Under the pieces are notes generated by a model. It had not been told where the DNA came from and made no database searches. It was given only the letters and a program-made list of their open reading frames with translations. The translations under genes were made by a program, and so were the position numbers. Shown one piece after another: positions 18,814-27,959 of a stretch of 64,000 nt of DNA. Each line of letters opens with the position of its first letter. Position 1 is the stretch's first letter. Origin of the DNA: Oscillatoria salina IIICB1 (GTDB lineage: Bacteria > Cyanobacteriota > Cyanobacteriia > Cyanobacteriales > SIO1D9); contig NZ_JAAHBQ010000007.1 of assembly GCF_020144665.1 (NCBI RefSeq), positions 37,504-101,503 of the forward strand. Direction: 5' to 3'.

Positions 18814-21357
18814 GTGCAGACAAATATTCCCATCAAAGAAACCATAATTCAAGTAGAAGACGATCGCACAGGCATGAGCGTGGAAACCCTCAAGCGAGCC
18901 TTTGCTGATAGTCTTTTCTATACCCAAGGCAAGTACGAATCCATAGCAACTCTCAAAGACTATTATCTAGCGCTCGCGCACATGGTACGCGATCGCTTGA
19001 TTCACCGCTTTCTCAAAACGGCAGAAACATACGCAAGGACAAATGTCAAGAGAGTTTGTTACTTATCAGCAGAGTTTTTGACAGGTCGTCACTTAGAAAA
19101 TAATCTGATTAATCTCGGTATTGATGAGTCTGTGCGTAAGATCGTCGAGGAAACTGGACTCAAGCTGGAAGATTTGATCGAACAAGAAGAAGACCCCGGT
19201 TTAGGAAATGGAGGTTTAGGAAGGCTAGCGGCTTGCTTCCTCGACTCAATGGCTAGTTTAGAACTACCTGCGGTTGGTTATGGCATTCGCTACGAATTTG
19301 GTATTTTCCACCAAGCGATCAAAGATGGCTGGCAGATAGAAATCCCCGATAAATGGCTGCGCTATGGCAATCCTTGGGAAATTCAGCGTCCGGAAGCCAC
19401 AGTCGAGGTCAAATATGGGGGACATACCGAAATTCAACATGATGACAAAGGCCATCCCTGCGTCAAGTGGATTCCAGAGCGCACAGTGACAGCAATGCCT
19501 TATGATACGCCGATTCCGGGATATAACACCAACACTGTTAATGCCTTACGTTTGTGGAAAGCAGAAGCCAGCGATACTGAAGAATTTGACTTCGATGCTT
19601 TTAACGCTGGCGACTACGATGGTGCAGTCGCCCGGAAAATGGGTTCGGAAACCATTTCTAAGGTACTTTATCCGAACGATAATACTCCTCAAGGAAGACA
19701 ATTACGTCTAGAACAGCAATTTTTCTTCGTTTCCGCATCATTACAGGATATTATCCGCAATCACTTGCACACTAATCCGAACGTAGATAACTTACATGAA
19801 AAAGTCGCCATTCAGCTCAACGATACTCACCCGGCGGTAAGTATTGCAGAAATGATGCGTTTGCTGATTGACGAACAAAATCTGGATTGGGATAAAGCTT
19901 GGAGAATTACGCAAAAAACCTTTGCTTATACTAACCATACTTTGCTGCCAGAAGCCTTAGAACGTTGGTCAGTAGATTTGTTTGGTTCTCTATTACCCCG
20001 ACATTTAGAAATTATCTACGAAATTAACCATCGTTTCTTGGAAAATATCCGCACTTGGTATCCAGGGGATAAGAAGCGTTTAGAACGTTTGTCAATTATT
20101 GAGGAATATCCGGAGAAGTCAATCCGGATGGCGCACTTAGCTTGTATTGGTTCCCACGCAGTTAACGGCGTAGCAGCTTTACATACTGAACTGCTCAAAA
20201 AAGATACGCTCCGCGATTTTGCCCAATTGTGGCCCGAAAAGTTCTACAACAAAACTAATGGAGTCACTCCCCGACGCTGGATTTTACAAAGTAACCCCAA
20301 GCTAGCTCAACTGGTGACAGAAAAAATTGGCTCTAATTGGGTGAAGCACTTGGATGAATTTAAGCGTCTAGAAGCTTTTGCTGACGATGTTGAATTTCGC
20401 TCTCGCTGGCAGGAAATTAAGCTACAAAATAAGCAAACTTTGGCAGACTACATTCTCCATACGATGGGTATTGAAGTAGATGTCAATTCGATCTTTGATG
20501 TCCAAGTCAAGCGGATACACGAGTACAAGCGCCAGTTGTTAAACGTCCTGCATATCATCACGCTTTACAATCAGATTAAGCAAAATCCAGCGTTGGAAGT
20601 GGTTCCCCGAACGTTTATTTTTGGCGGTAAAGCAGCTCCAGGCTACTTCATGGCAAAATTAAATATCAAACTGATTAATGCTGTTGCTGATGTAGTTAAT
20701 GACGATCCGGACGTGCATGGTCGTTTGAAAGTCATTTTCTTACCCAACTTTAACGTTTCTCTTGGTCAGAAAATTTACCCCGCCGCCGAACTTTCCGAGC
20801 AAATTTCCACTGCTGGTAAAGAAGCTTCGGGTACGGGTAACATGAAGTTTGCTATGAATGGCTCGTTGACGATTGGGACTCTTGACGGAGCGAATATCGA
20901 AATCCGCGAACAAGTAGGAGCAGAAAACTTCTTTCTCTTTGGTTTGACTGCCGAAGAAGTTGGGGAGTTGAAACGTCAGGGATATAACCCGATGGACTAC
21001 TACCAAAATAACTCTGAACTCAAACAGGTTATCGATCGCATTGCTACAGGTTATTTCTCCCACAGTGATTCGGAATTGTTCAAACCATTGCTTGACTCGT
21101 TGCTATACGGCGATCGCTTTATGCTTTTGGCTGATTATCAAGCTTACGTTGACTGTCAACAACAAGTTAGTGAAGCTTATAAAGATCGGGAAAATTGGTT
21201 GCGAATGTCAATTCTCAATGCTGCACGCATGGGTATTTTCTCTTCCGATCGCCCAATTAAAGAGTATGCTGATGAAATCTGGCAGATTGAGCCTCTCAAA
21301 GTTGAACTTGGAGAATACGATCAAGAAACCGCAGGTTTGAAGGTGCAAAAACAATAA
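18814..21357 (+). CDS. glgP: Glycogen phosphorylase
   Basis: Releases glucose 1-phosphate from glycogen with phosphate and pyridoxal phosphate. 847 residues, normal for the family. The PLP Lys is Lys678 in GTGNMKFAMNGS. Other family motifs: EDPGLGNGGLGRLAACF, LNDTHPA, TNGVTPRRW, and KRIHEYKRQLLN. The start is a GTG at 18814; an ATG 20 codons further in (MSVETLKRAF) is an alternative. A strong hairpin follows the stop. Confidence 0.96.
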   Translation: MQTNIPIKETIIQVEDDRTGMSVETLKRAFADSLFYTQGKYESIATLKDYYLALAHMVRDRLIHRFLKTAETYARTNVKRVCYLSAEFLTGRHLENNLINLGIDESVRKIVEETGLKLEDLIEQEEDPGLGNGGLGRLAACFLDSMASLELPAVGYGIRYEFGIFHQAIKDGWQIEIPDKWLRYGNPWEIQRPEATVEVKYGGHTEIQHDDKGHPCVKWIPERTVTAMPYDTPIPGYNTNTVNALRLWKAEASDTEEFDFDAFNAGDYDGAVARKMGSETISKVLYPNDNTPQGRQLRLEQQFFFVSASLQDIIRNHLHTNPNVDNLHEKVAIQLNDTHPAVSIAEMMRLLIDEQNLDWDKAWRITQKTFAYTNHTLLPEALERWSVDLFGSLLPRHLEIIYEINHRFLENIRTWYPGDKKRLERLSIIEEYPEKSIRMAHLACIGSHAVNGVAALHTELLKKDTLRDFAQLWPEKFYNKTNGVTPRRWILQSNPKLAQLVTEKIGSNWVKHLDEFKRLEAFADDVEFRSRWQEIKLQNKQTLADYILHTMGIEVDVNSIFDVQVKRIHEYKRQLLNVLHIITLYNQIKQNPALEVVPRTFIFGGKAAPGYFMAKLNIKLINAVADVVNDDPDVHGRLKVIFLPNFNVSLGQKIYPAAELSEQISTAGKEASGTGNMKFAMNGSLTIGTLDGANIEIREQVGAENFFLFGLTAEEVGELKRQGYNPMDYYQNNSELKQVIDRIATGYFSHSDSELFKPLLDSLLYGDRFMLLADYQAYVDCQQQVSEAYKDRENWLRMSILNAARMGIFSSDRPIKEYADEIWQIEPLKVELGEYDQETAGLKVQKQ

Positions 21358-21373
21358 GTAATTTTTTCAACTA

Positions 21374-21402
21374 CCCCACCCTGCATTCCGCAGAGGGTGG
21401 GG
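21374..21402 (+). terminator. hairpin after glgP
   Basis: 9-bp perfect stem CCCCACCCT / AGGGTGGGG with an 11-nt loop, 16 bp after the glgP stop. No clean U-run follows, so it may stabilise the 3' end as much as terminate. Confidence 0.55.
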
Positions 21403-21831
21403 ATTGAGAAAACTAATTTCTCCAGACAACTGTCGAATAGATTGTTAATTTCCTTATACAATCTCCTTATATGTCTGTCTATTTTTATTTATCTATTTCG
21501 TCTCGATACTGACAAAAGTGCCTTCAGTAATAAAATTTTTTTTTCTTAATTTCGGTGTTAAAATTTTCGCTGTTAGTCTTGTAACCAAAAGGTTCTGAAC
21601 CCTTTTCGTGCTAGTGTATCTGGCTATTGTGGAGATGGAAAGTTGTTTAAATGTAGTTACTGATACTGGTCAAACTCTAACAGTCAAGCTAAAAAAGTTC
21701 ATAGTGGTAACACACTGCTTTCTTTCGTTTTCACCGGCACTGGCTATTTACTTAGTCCCAATTTTGCCCAAGAGAATTCTTAAGAAAGTATTAAAAGGTC
21801 TAGAATTAGGTGTGGTGTTTGGAGGAAAAAA
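21403..21831. other. intergenic region after glgP
   Basis: AT-rich, about 430 bp. A GTG-initiated frame at 21608-21841 runs into the next gene but has no recognisable features. The strong Shine-Dalgarno GGAGGAAAA just before 21832 belongs to the next gene. The promoter of that gene is probably near 21530-21600, where the sequence is very AT-rich. Confidence 0.35.
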
Positions 21832-22197
21832 GTGTTTCTAAGACTCGCACAGCAGCACCGTCAATTTGTCAAGGATTTGGTAATGAATCTTCAAGCTCTA
21901 GCAACTGTCTTGGAGAATAGGGGCTATCTGGCTTCTTGCTATACCTGTGGCAGCCAAATGAATAGTGCATCGTTCATGGTTAGTTTAGGCGATAATCATT
22001 TAATTCGCTTTTTAGTGTCAGATTATGGTATTACCTGGACTGAAATGCGCGATGACCGAGAATTGATGAAATTGGAAGGGGCTGAAGCAATTAGTCAACT
22101 TCAGGATTTAGCGAACCTAGTTAAGTATCATATAGAACCTTCGCCATCAGGTCGAGAACAATCCAAAGCAAGTGTCAGGCAAATGCACGTCTCTTAA
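21832..22197 (+). CDS. Small conserved-type protein of unknown function
   Basis: 121 residues from a GTG start that has a strong ribosome binding site (GGAGGAAAAAA) right before it. An internal ATG at 21883 (MNLQALATVLENRGY) is an alternative start that gives 104 residues. The core contains YLASCYTCGSQMNSASFMVS, LGDNHLIRFLVSD, and GITWTEMRDDREL. It looks like a well-formed cytoplasmic alpha/beta domain with two nearby Cys. I cannot assign a family with a known job. Confidence 0.7.
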   Translation: MFLRLAQQHRQFVKDLVMNLQALATVLENRGYLASCYTCGSQMNSASFMVSLGDNHLIRFLVSDYGITWTEMRDDRELMKLEGAEAISQLQDLANLVKYHIEPSPSGREQSKASVRQMHVS

Positions 22198-22477
22198 GTA
22201 GTTTTCTAGAGGAGCGAAACAGAGATTACCAATGCCCAAACTCGCAATCTTACTATCTGCCCTAGACAAGGAAATTATTCTGAGTCTAGGGTTTGCTCTT
22301 GGGTAAGACTGTTGCTGTGGCTGTGAGGGAGATTTAGAGAGGGCGATCGCCTTTCTCTTGCCAAATTACTTAACTTATGTATATGAGTATTTACAAAAGT
22401 TCTTAAAAAGAAAATAAAGAAAATATTATGAAATCAAACTTTGCTCTCATTTCAAGAGATGATAATTAAAGTTCAAA

Positions 22478-22555
22478 GGGAGTCAGCCCAGATAAAGACC
22501 CTCAATAGATAAAACCAAATCAAATTTAAATAGGGTCAGCCCCAATAAAGACCCT
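22478..22555. repeat. two related hairpin repeats
   Basis: Copy A (22478-22505) reads GGGAGTCAGCCC then GATAAAGACCCT. Copy B (22532-22555) reads AGGGTCAGCCC then AATAAAGACCCT. Each can fold through AGGGTC/GACCCT or a close variant, and the flanks (ATAAACCAAA-type) are also similar. They come just before a strong terminator. They may be decayed attenuator-like or mobile repeat units; role unknown. Confidence 0.55.
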
Positions 22556-22584
22556 AACCACAATAAACCAAACTTATAACTAAC

Positions 22585-22628
22585 AGAGTGCCAGCCTCTA
22601 ACCAAAAGAGAACTGGCACTCTCATTTT
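22585..22628 (+). terminator. Rho-independent-type terminator
   Basis: 10-bp stem AGAGTGCCAG / CTGGCACTCT with a loop of about 18 nt, followed by CATTTTT on the plus strand. It sits between a plus-strand gene and the end of minus-strand pdhA, so it could serve both, but the T-run favours plus. Confidence 0.75.
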
Positions 22629-22689
22629 TCGCATTTGCTTTCAAATCAGAATCCAGGCGAACTTATTCACCAGAAAAATAAATTCTCAA

Positions 22690-23724
22690 CTATTCATCCT
22701 CAGCAAAAATAAAGCGACGCAGTTCGCTAGGATCGGGTTCGGGGCTATTTTCAGCAAATTCCACCGCCTCATTAACCAGTTGTTGAACTTTACGCTCAAT
22801 TTCCTTAAGTTCCGCCGAATCTGCCAAATTTTGTTCAGTTAAGTAAGCAGCAAACTTTTGAATGGGATCGCGAGCTTTCCAAGTTTGTTTTTCTTCTGGA
22901 GAGCGTAACTCATCAGGATCGGCGAGAGAGTGACCCCGGAAACGATAAGTAAGAGCTTCAATCAAAGTCGGACCTTCACCAGCACGAGCGCGGGCGATCG
23001 CCTCTTGAGCCGCAGCCCGAACCGCGAGGACATCCATCCCATCAACCTCAACCCCAGCCATACCAAAGACGCTAGCCTTTTTATAAATCTCAGGTTGAGA
23101 AGTAGCACGTTCGTGAGCCATCCCAATTGCCCACTTATTATTTTCCACCACATACAGAATCGGCAACTTCCACAGCGCCGCCATATTCAAGCATTCAAAA
23201 AACTGACCATTATTACTGGCGCCATCGCCAAAAAAGCAAGCAGTCACCTGGTCAGCACTTTCATCTCCCATCACCTCTCTGCGATACTTACTTTGGAAAG
23301 CAGCACCAGTAGCCACGGGAATACCTTCTGCCACAAAAGCATAACCTCCGAGTAAACGATGTTCGGCAGAAAACATATGCATCGAACCACCGCGACCTTT
23401 GCTGCATCCAGTCGCCTTACCAAACAACTCCGCCATTACCTCTCTCGCTGGAACCCCACAACTAAGAGCATGAACGTGGTCGCGATAGGTACTAGACACA
23501 AAATCTTCATCAGGGCGCATCGCCTTAATCACCCCAGTAGAAACAGCCTCCTGACCGTTATAAAGATGGACAAAACCGAACATTTTGCCTCGGTAGTACA
23601 TTTCAGCACATTTGTCCTCAAAAAACCGCCCCAGAATCATATCCTCATAGAGAACTAAGCCTTCTTCAGAAGATATTTGGGCTGAAGTAGCGTGAAACTC
23701 AGGTAAAGTGCGTTCGGAAACCAT
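22690..23724 (-). CDS. pdhA: Pyruvate dehydrogenase E1 alpha subunit
   Basis: Thiamine-dependent E1 alpha of the pyruvate dehydrogenase complex, which decarboxylates pyruvate on the way to acetyl-CoA. The ThDP motif is intact: [17 protein letters not shown] followed by [11 protein letters not shown]. The phosphorylation-loop region reads [16 protein letters not shown] start it at ATG 23724 ([11 protein letters not shown]), giving 344 residues as in other cyanobacteria. The frame stays open to 23859, but that extension is the end of a TnpB relic read in another frame. pdhB is not adjacent. The relic ends about 20 bp upstream, so it may supply part of the promoter. Confidence 0.94.
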   Translation of the reverse strand: MVSERTLPEFHATSAQISSEEGLVLYEDMILGRFFEDKCAEMYYRGKMFGFVHLYNGQEAVSTGVIKAMRPDEDFVSSTYRDHVHALSCGVPAREVMAELFGKATGCSKGRGGSMHMFSAEHRLLGGYAFVAEGIPVATGAAFQSKYRREVMGDESADQVTACFFGDGASNNGQFFECLNMAALWKLPILYVVENNKWAIGMAHERATSQPEIYKKASVFGMAGVEVDGMDVLAVRAAAQEAIARARAGEGPTLIEALTYRFRGHSLADPDELRSPEEKQTWKARDPIQKFAAYLTEQNLADSAELKEIERKVQQLVNEAVEFAENSPEPDPSELRRFIFAEDE

Positions 23725-23744
23725 AGCTTCTGTAGAATCCTTAA

Positions 23745-24147
23745 TCAAATATATTCGTAAACAACCTCGCCAATTAGGGTCGAGGCTTTCAGTAGCCCTG
23801 GAGTCATCGTACAAGACAACAACTGCGAACCTCCAGGCTGGTTGAAAGAACAGCCCCAAAGCGCAATTACTAATGAAGCATTAACATCCGCATCCCCTTG
23901 ATCTTGACATCGAGGATTTGTACACCGGAAAGATTTTCCAGCTCTAATGCCTGAATGCAAGCATTTATGGCACGTTTGACTAGTATAAGCGGGAGGGATA
24001 GCAATTACTTCCACTCCTTCTTTGATTCCCTTGTACTCTAAGAACGTCCGCAATTGAGAAAAAGCCCAGGAATTAGACCGTTTGAGATCGCAACTGTTGT
24101 TTCTCGTCGGCTTGTAGCTTGACAACTAAGGTTAATACTTGTTTCAT
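23745..24147 (-). pseudogene. IS200/IS605-family TnpB relic upstream of pdhA
   Basis: Reading leftward, ATG at 24147 gives MKQVLTLVVKLQADEKQQL, a typical TnpB N-terminus. A stop follows within about 25 codons. In the next frame the TnpB C-terminus appears: SNSWAFSQLRTFLEYKG, then PPAYTSQTCHKCLH and [19 protein letters not shown], with both CxxC pairs of the zinc finger and the last RuvC Asp region. The central RuvC region is missing. After the protein end, the 3' sequence can fold as hairpins (CCTCGACCC...GGCGAGG), as in the right end and guide-RNA scaffold of such elements. Confidence 0.8.
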
Positions 24148-24185
24148 GTCATCTAAAACTTCAAAATTATGATTATAGTCTATTT

Positions 24186-24220
24186 TTGAAAATAAGGGGT
24201 TCGATGCCCCTTATTTTCAA
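24186..24220. repeat. perfect 14-bp-arm hairpin
   Basis: TTGAAAATAAGGGG and CCCCTTATTTTCAA with a 7-nt loop, just outside the TnpB relic start. It could be the left-end hairpin of the IS200/IS605 element, or a plus-strand terminator. A second small hairpin, GCCCTT-G-AAGGGC (about 24237-24249), lies next to it. Confidence 0.6.
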
Positions 24221-24726
24221 CTCCTATCCCTCCCCGCCCTTGAAGGGCAAGGCTTCTCGGAGCTTTTTCGGTGTCAGTTTATGCAGCGTAGCAAGGTTCA
24301 GCCAAGGAAAGCAAGACTATACGAATAAACGCTTTTGTGGTCTTCAAAGACGAGCTACTCGCGAAAAGCTTGCTAGGGATGGGTAAAATAAAGAGGAAAA
24401 GATATAATATCTGATGGTAAAATACAGGCGTTAATTAGCACAGCACAAGGTCAGATAAGAAAATCGGCTTGAGGCAGTAGTGAAAAAATTTTTTCTAACT
24501 GATTAAATTAAATGTTAATAGATATAAAAGATAATAACTGGTGTTTGAAGAATCAGCGAGAGTGGGGAAGCTTAAGCTTCTACTACTAAAACTGTAGCTA
24601 AGGATTACAGAAGATATCGAGGATTTTCAACCTCTTGCTTCTGTTTAGTCCCGAAAGTTAGCTCTGGGATAGCTAACGAAGAGAAGATAAGTTAATTAAG
24701 CTTGCGATGCTCTGGGGAAGCGAACC
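24221..24726. other. region between TnpB relic and ftn2
   Basis: About 500 bp. The first 100-180 bp (CTCCCCGCCC...GGGCAAGGC and what follows) look like further IS-end sequence. The rest is AT-rich with a TATAAT-like box near 24401. No gene is supported. The ftn2 promoter should lie here. Confidence 0.35.
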
Positions 24727-27132
24727 GTGCGAATTCCGCTCGATTATTACAGAATTATAGGCGTACCAATTCAGGCAAGCGACGAGCAGATCGCTCAGGC
24801 GTATCAAGATCGGACTCGCCAACTGCCTCGTCGAGAGTACAGCGATGCGGCGATCGCTGCTCGTAAAGAACTGCTGGAAAAAGCTTTCTCGGTTTTGTCT
24901 GACCCAGAAAGTCGCTCGAGATACGATGCTAAGTTTTTTGCGAAAAATTACGAACAGGGGCAAGGGGTTGCTCGCCGAGTTCCTGAAGCGCAGCCACAAG
25001 TAGAATTGCCTCTGGTCAAATCTGATGAGGAAGATGATGTTGAGGTCGATCCTCGCACGCCTTGGATCGAAATTAAGTCAGAACAATTTGTCGGCGCTCT
25101 CTTGATTCTCCAAGAGTTAGGCGAGTACGAATTAGTCCTGAAGCTGGGACATCGCTATCTCGATGAGCGTAATGCTGCAATTAGTGTTGATAAAGGTTTG
25201 TTGGGAGATCCCCAATTAGTACGGGCGGATATTGTTTTAACTCTGGCTCTGGCTTGTTTGGAGTTGGGTAGGGAACAATGGCAGCAAGGTCATTATGAAG
25301 ATGCTGCTGTTTCGGGACAAACGGGTCAAGAGTTGCTCCTTCATGAGGGTTTGTTTCCTACTGTTCGCGGAGAAATTCAAACGGATCTCTATAAGCTACG
25401 ACCTTACAGGATTTTGGAGTTACTAGCGCTGGGTGTGAAAAAAACTAGGGCTAGACGTAAGGGTTTGCAGCTTTTGCGAGAAATGTTGGCGGAACGGGGC
25501 GGTATCGATGGTACTGGTGAAGATCGCTCGGGTTTGAGTATTGATGATTTTCTCCGTTTTATTCAGCAGCTACGCAGCTATTTAACGGCGGCGGAACAGC
25601 AGGAGTTGTTTGAAGCGGAAGCGCGACGACCTTCGGCTGTGGCAACTTATTTGGCTGTTTACTCTTTGTTGGGACGGGGCTTCGCTGAGCGAGATCCAAG
25701 GCTGATTTTAAGGGCGAAGGAAATGCTGATGCGTCTGGGAAAACGCCAGGATGTGCATTTGGAACAGGCGGTCTGTGCTTTGCTGTTGGGTCAGACGGAA
25801 GAGGCTACTCGCGCTCTGGAATTGAGTCAGGAATACGAACCTTTGGCTTTTATTCGGGAACATTCTCAAGGTGCGCCAGATTTGTTGCCTGGGTTGTGTT
25901 TGTATGGGGAACGTTGGCTGCAAACTGAGGTGTTTCCTCATTTTCGAGATTTGGCAAATAAGCAGGTTTCTTTGAAGGATTATTTTGCTGACGAACGGGT
26001 GCAGGGTTTCTTGGAGCAATTACCTGTAGAAACGGGTAATGAGAATCAGTGGTCGGTGGATGAGCAAACGAGTGTGGGTGTTGCTGGTACGAGTACAGCA
26101 ACGAATGGACAAAGTTCTCGTTCGTCAGTAGCAATGGAGGGGCGGCGAGGAATGGAGGTGCGATCGCGTTTTGGCTCGCCGACTGCGGGAACTCAGGGGA
26201 CAGCAACAACTACAGGTACGGGTTCAACTTTAACGACGCTGACTAACCGAGAACGTGGCGGTGCGCCGACGACAACTCGTGGTTATAGTGCTGGGGTTTC
26301 AACTTTGGCGGGTGGTGGAGGAAGTACACAAAGGTCGTCAGAGTTGGTTTCGGAAACTACGGGTGTAGCAGGTACGGCGCGCGGTCGTCGGGCAATTCCG
26401 CCCGGTAGTTCTCGCTCTGGAAGTTTGGGAATCGATTCTTCCAACGCGCCAGGATTTACAGAGTCTGCTCCTAATGGTAATGGCTCTGGTTCGCTAGATG
26501 CGATCGCTAATAGAGATCGCCGTTCTGGTACTAAATCTTCTTCTCCTCAATTGGCTCGTTTATGGCTAGTTGGTGCAGGGCTGCTTTTGGGGTTGGTGTT
26601 GCTGTTGTGGGGTTCTTTTAAGTTAGTACAAAGCCTTTTTAGTCAAAATTCTCCTACTTTGGAAGAACCTCAGCCTGTGGTAACTTTGAGCGAGCCTCCT
26701 GTAGAAATTCCGGAATCTGAACTTCCGTTAGTAGCTCCTGAAGGACCTTTAACCGAGGCAACTGCGGAACAAGCGATTCGCACTTGGTTTGCGGCGAAAG
26801 CGGCGGCGCTCGGTCCGGAACATCAAGTCGATCGCTTAAACCAAATTTTAGCCGAGCCTTTGCTATCTCAATGGCGCAGAAATGCCCAAAACTTGCAGCG
26901 TAGTGATGCTTATCGCTTCTACGGACACGAGCTTCAGATAGAATCGGTTGCAGAAAATCCCGCAAATCCCGACCAAGGAACGGTGGAAGCAGTAGTCAGA
27001 GAAGTTGCTAAGTCTTATACCGGAGGTCAACTCAATCCGGGCGATTCTTATGACGAAAATTTGCGAGTTCGTTATGATTTGGTACGTCAAGAAGGTCAGT
27101 GGCAAATTAAAGGTACTGAACTGCTGAGATAG
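24727..27132 (+). CDS. ftn2: Cell division protein Ftn2/ZipN (ARC6 homologue)
   Basis: 801 residues from a GTG start. It has an N-terminal J-like domain (about 5-70, LDYYRIIGVPIQASDEQIAQ) without the HPD tripeptide, so it is not a true DnaJ. A helical region to about 440 and a long Gly/Ser/Thr-rich linker follow. One transmembrane helix sits at about 611-636 (LWLVGAGLLLGLVLLLWG), and a C-terminal ARC6/IMS domain (DUF4101) at about 665-800. This is the cyanobacterial divisome protein that anchors FtsZ to the membrane. The layout gives a cytoplasmic N-terminus and a periplasmic IMS domain. It stands alone. Confidence 0.92.
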   Translation: MRIPLDYYRIIGVPIQASDEQIAQAYQDRTRQLPRREYSDAAIAARKELLEKAFSVLSDPESRSRYDAKFFAKNYEQGQGVARRVPEAQPQVELPLVKSDEEDDVEVDPRTPWIEIKSEQFVGALLILQELGEYELVLKLGHRYLDERNAAISVDKGLLGDPQLVRADIVLTLALACLELGREQWQQGHYEDAAVSGQTGQELLLHEGLFPTVRGEIQTDLYKLRPYRILELLALGVKKTRARRKGLQLLREMLAERGGIDGTGEDRSGLSIDDFLRFIQQLRSYLTAAEQQELFEAEARRPSAVATYLAVYSLLGRGFAERDPRLILRAKEMLMRLGKRQDVHLEQAVCALLLGQTEEATRALELSQEYEPLAFIREHSQGAPDLLPGLCLYGERWLQTEVFPHFRDLANKQVSLKDYFADERVQGFLEQLPVETGNENQWSVDEQTSVGVAGTSTATNGQSSRSSVAMEGRRGMEVRSRFGSPTAGTQGTATTTGTGSTLTTLTNRERGGAPTTTRGYSAGVSTLAGGGGSTQRSSELVSETTGVAGTARGRRAIPPGSSRSGSLGIDSSNAPGFTESAPNGNGSGSLDAIANRDRRSGTKSSSPQLARLWLVGAGLLLGLVLLLWGSFKLVQSLFSQNSPTLEEPQPVVTLSEPPVEIPESELPLVAPEGPLTEATAEQAIRTWFAAKAAALGPEHQVDRLNQILAEPLLSQWRRNAQNLQRSDAYRFYGHELQIESVAENPANPDQGTVEAVVREVAKSYTGGQLNPGDSYDENLRVRYDLVRQEGQWQIKGTELLR

Positions 27133-27179
27133 AAAAGATTCTGACGATCGCCCGATCGCTAAACTTTATCTTGACAAAT

Positions 27180-27215
27180 AGCCGTTGGTTTGCTTTAAAA
27201 AGCAAACCAACGGCT
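27180..27215 (+). terminator. very strong hairpin after ftn2
   Basis: 17-bp perfect arms (AGCCGTTGGTTTGCTTT and its complement) with a 2-nt loop, 48 bp after the ftn2 stop. No U-run follows, but in RNA it would be an exceptionally stable stem. Confidence 0.65.
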
Positions 27216-27236
27216 TCAGCGATCGCGTACGGTGCA

Positions 27237-27363
27237 TTTACCAGTTATCAGTTACCAGTTATCAGTTATCAGTTATCAGTTATCAGTTACCAATAGATAT
27301 TGGAGACAAAAAGCAATTAGGGAATAAACTGTTCACTGGTCACTGTTCCCTGTTCACTGAACC
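27237..27363. repeat. dispersed intergenic repeat, copy 2
   Basis: Array of CAGTTATCAGTTAC-type heptads (about eight in a row, 27239-27290), then ATTGGAGACAAAAAGC and a series of GTTCACTG units. Same family as 1765-1862 and 41115-41275. Confidence 0.7.
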
Positions 27364-27959
27364 CAGTCCCCAATGTCATCAAATTTTGACATTACGATCC
27401 CCACGATCCCAATAAAATCGTTAACTCCCCAGTAATAGTAAGGAAAACCCCTTGACTGAGAAGGGGAAGATTTTGTTACATAAAGTTAAGAAAACGATCC
27501 CCGCGATCCCCAGACAAAGGCGAAATTAAGCTTTTGTCGAAGCAACTTAGGGAAAAGTGATGAATACGGATGTCAAGAGCAGCCTATTCACTGACAAATT
27601 TCCCAACGCTAGTCTGAGGGAATACAGGGCTTGGTAATACATCCAGTAAGGGTAACACCTTACAAAAAGGCGATCGTAGACAAGTGAAATATTTGTCTAG
27701 AAAACCGGCAAAGATCGAAACCTCTAACAAAAATTGAGAGGTAAGGGATTAGGGATGTGCAAGAAACTTCCAAGGCTGGTTGTGAAAGCTAAAAGTAACA
27801 GCATTAAGAAGTCAAAACTCAAATTAAATTGAGATGCACGTCTGTTATTGCAAGTCCTGAATAGGGGCAAAAAAAAACCAGTTCCTTGATAGCATTCCCT
27901 TGCCTCATCCAAGGCGCAATCAGCCCTTATTCGGAACAAAAATATAGGAGAAATACCCT
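27364..27959. other. long leader region before the DUF4912 gene
   Basis: About 600 bp without a gene. It holds three short GATCCCC(G/A)CGATCCC motifs near 27399 and 27506. It also holds a hairpin CCCCTT-AAGGGG near 27450 and a promoter-like TTGTTACATAAAGTTAAG near 27473. A clear Shine-Dalgarno (AGGAGAAA) precedes the ATG at 27960. The long distance suggests a long 5' UTR or an undetected small RNA; neither is shown. Confidence 0.4.

Noticed and set aside
21608..21841. GTG-started frame before the unknown 121-residue gene
   Set aside because: No recognisable features; the strong ribosome binding site near its end serves the next gene.
23725..23859. 45-residue N-terminal extension of pdhA
   Set aside because: The extension is IS-end sequence read in another frame, and the family starts at the ATG at 23724.
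24186..24220. tRNA-like GGTTCGATGCCCC
   Set aside because: It is the loop and arm of a simple perfect hairpin; no acceptor or anticodon arms.
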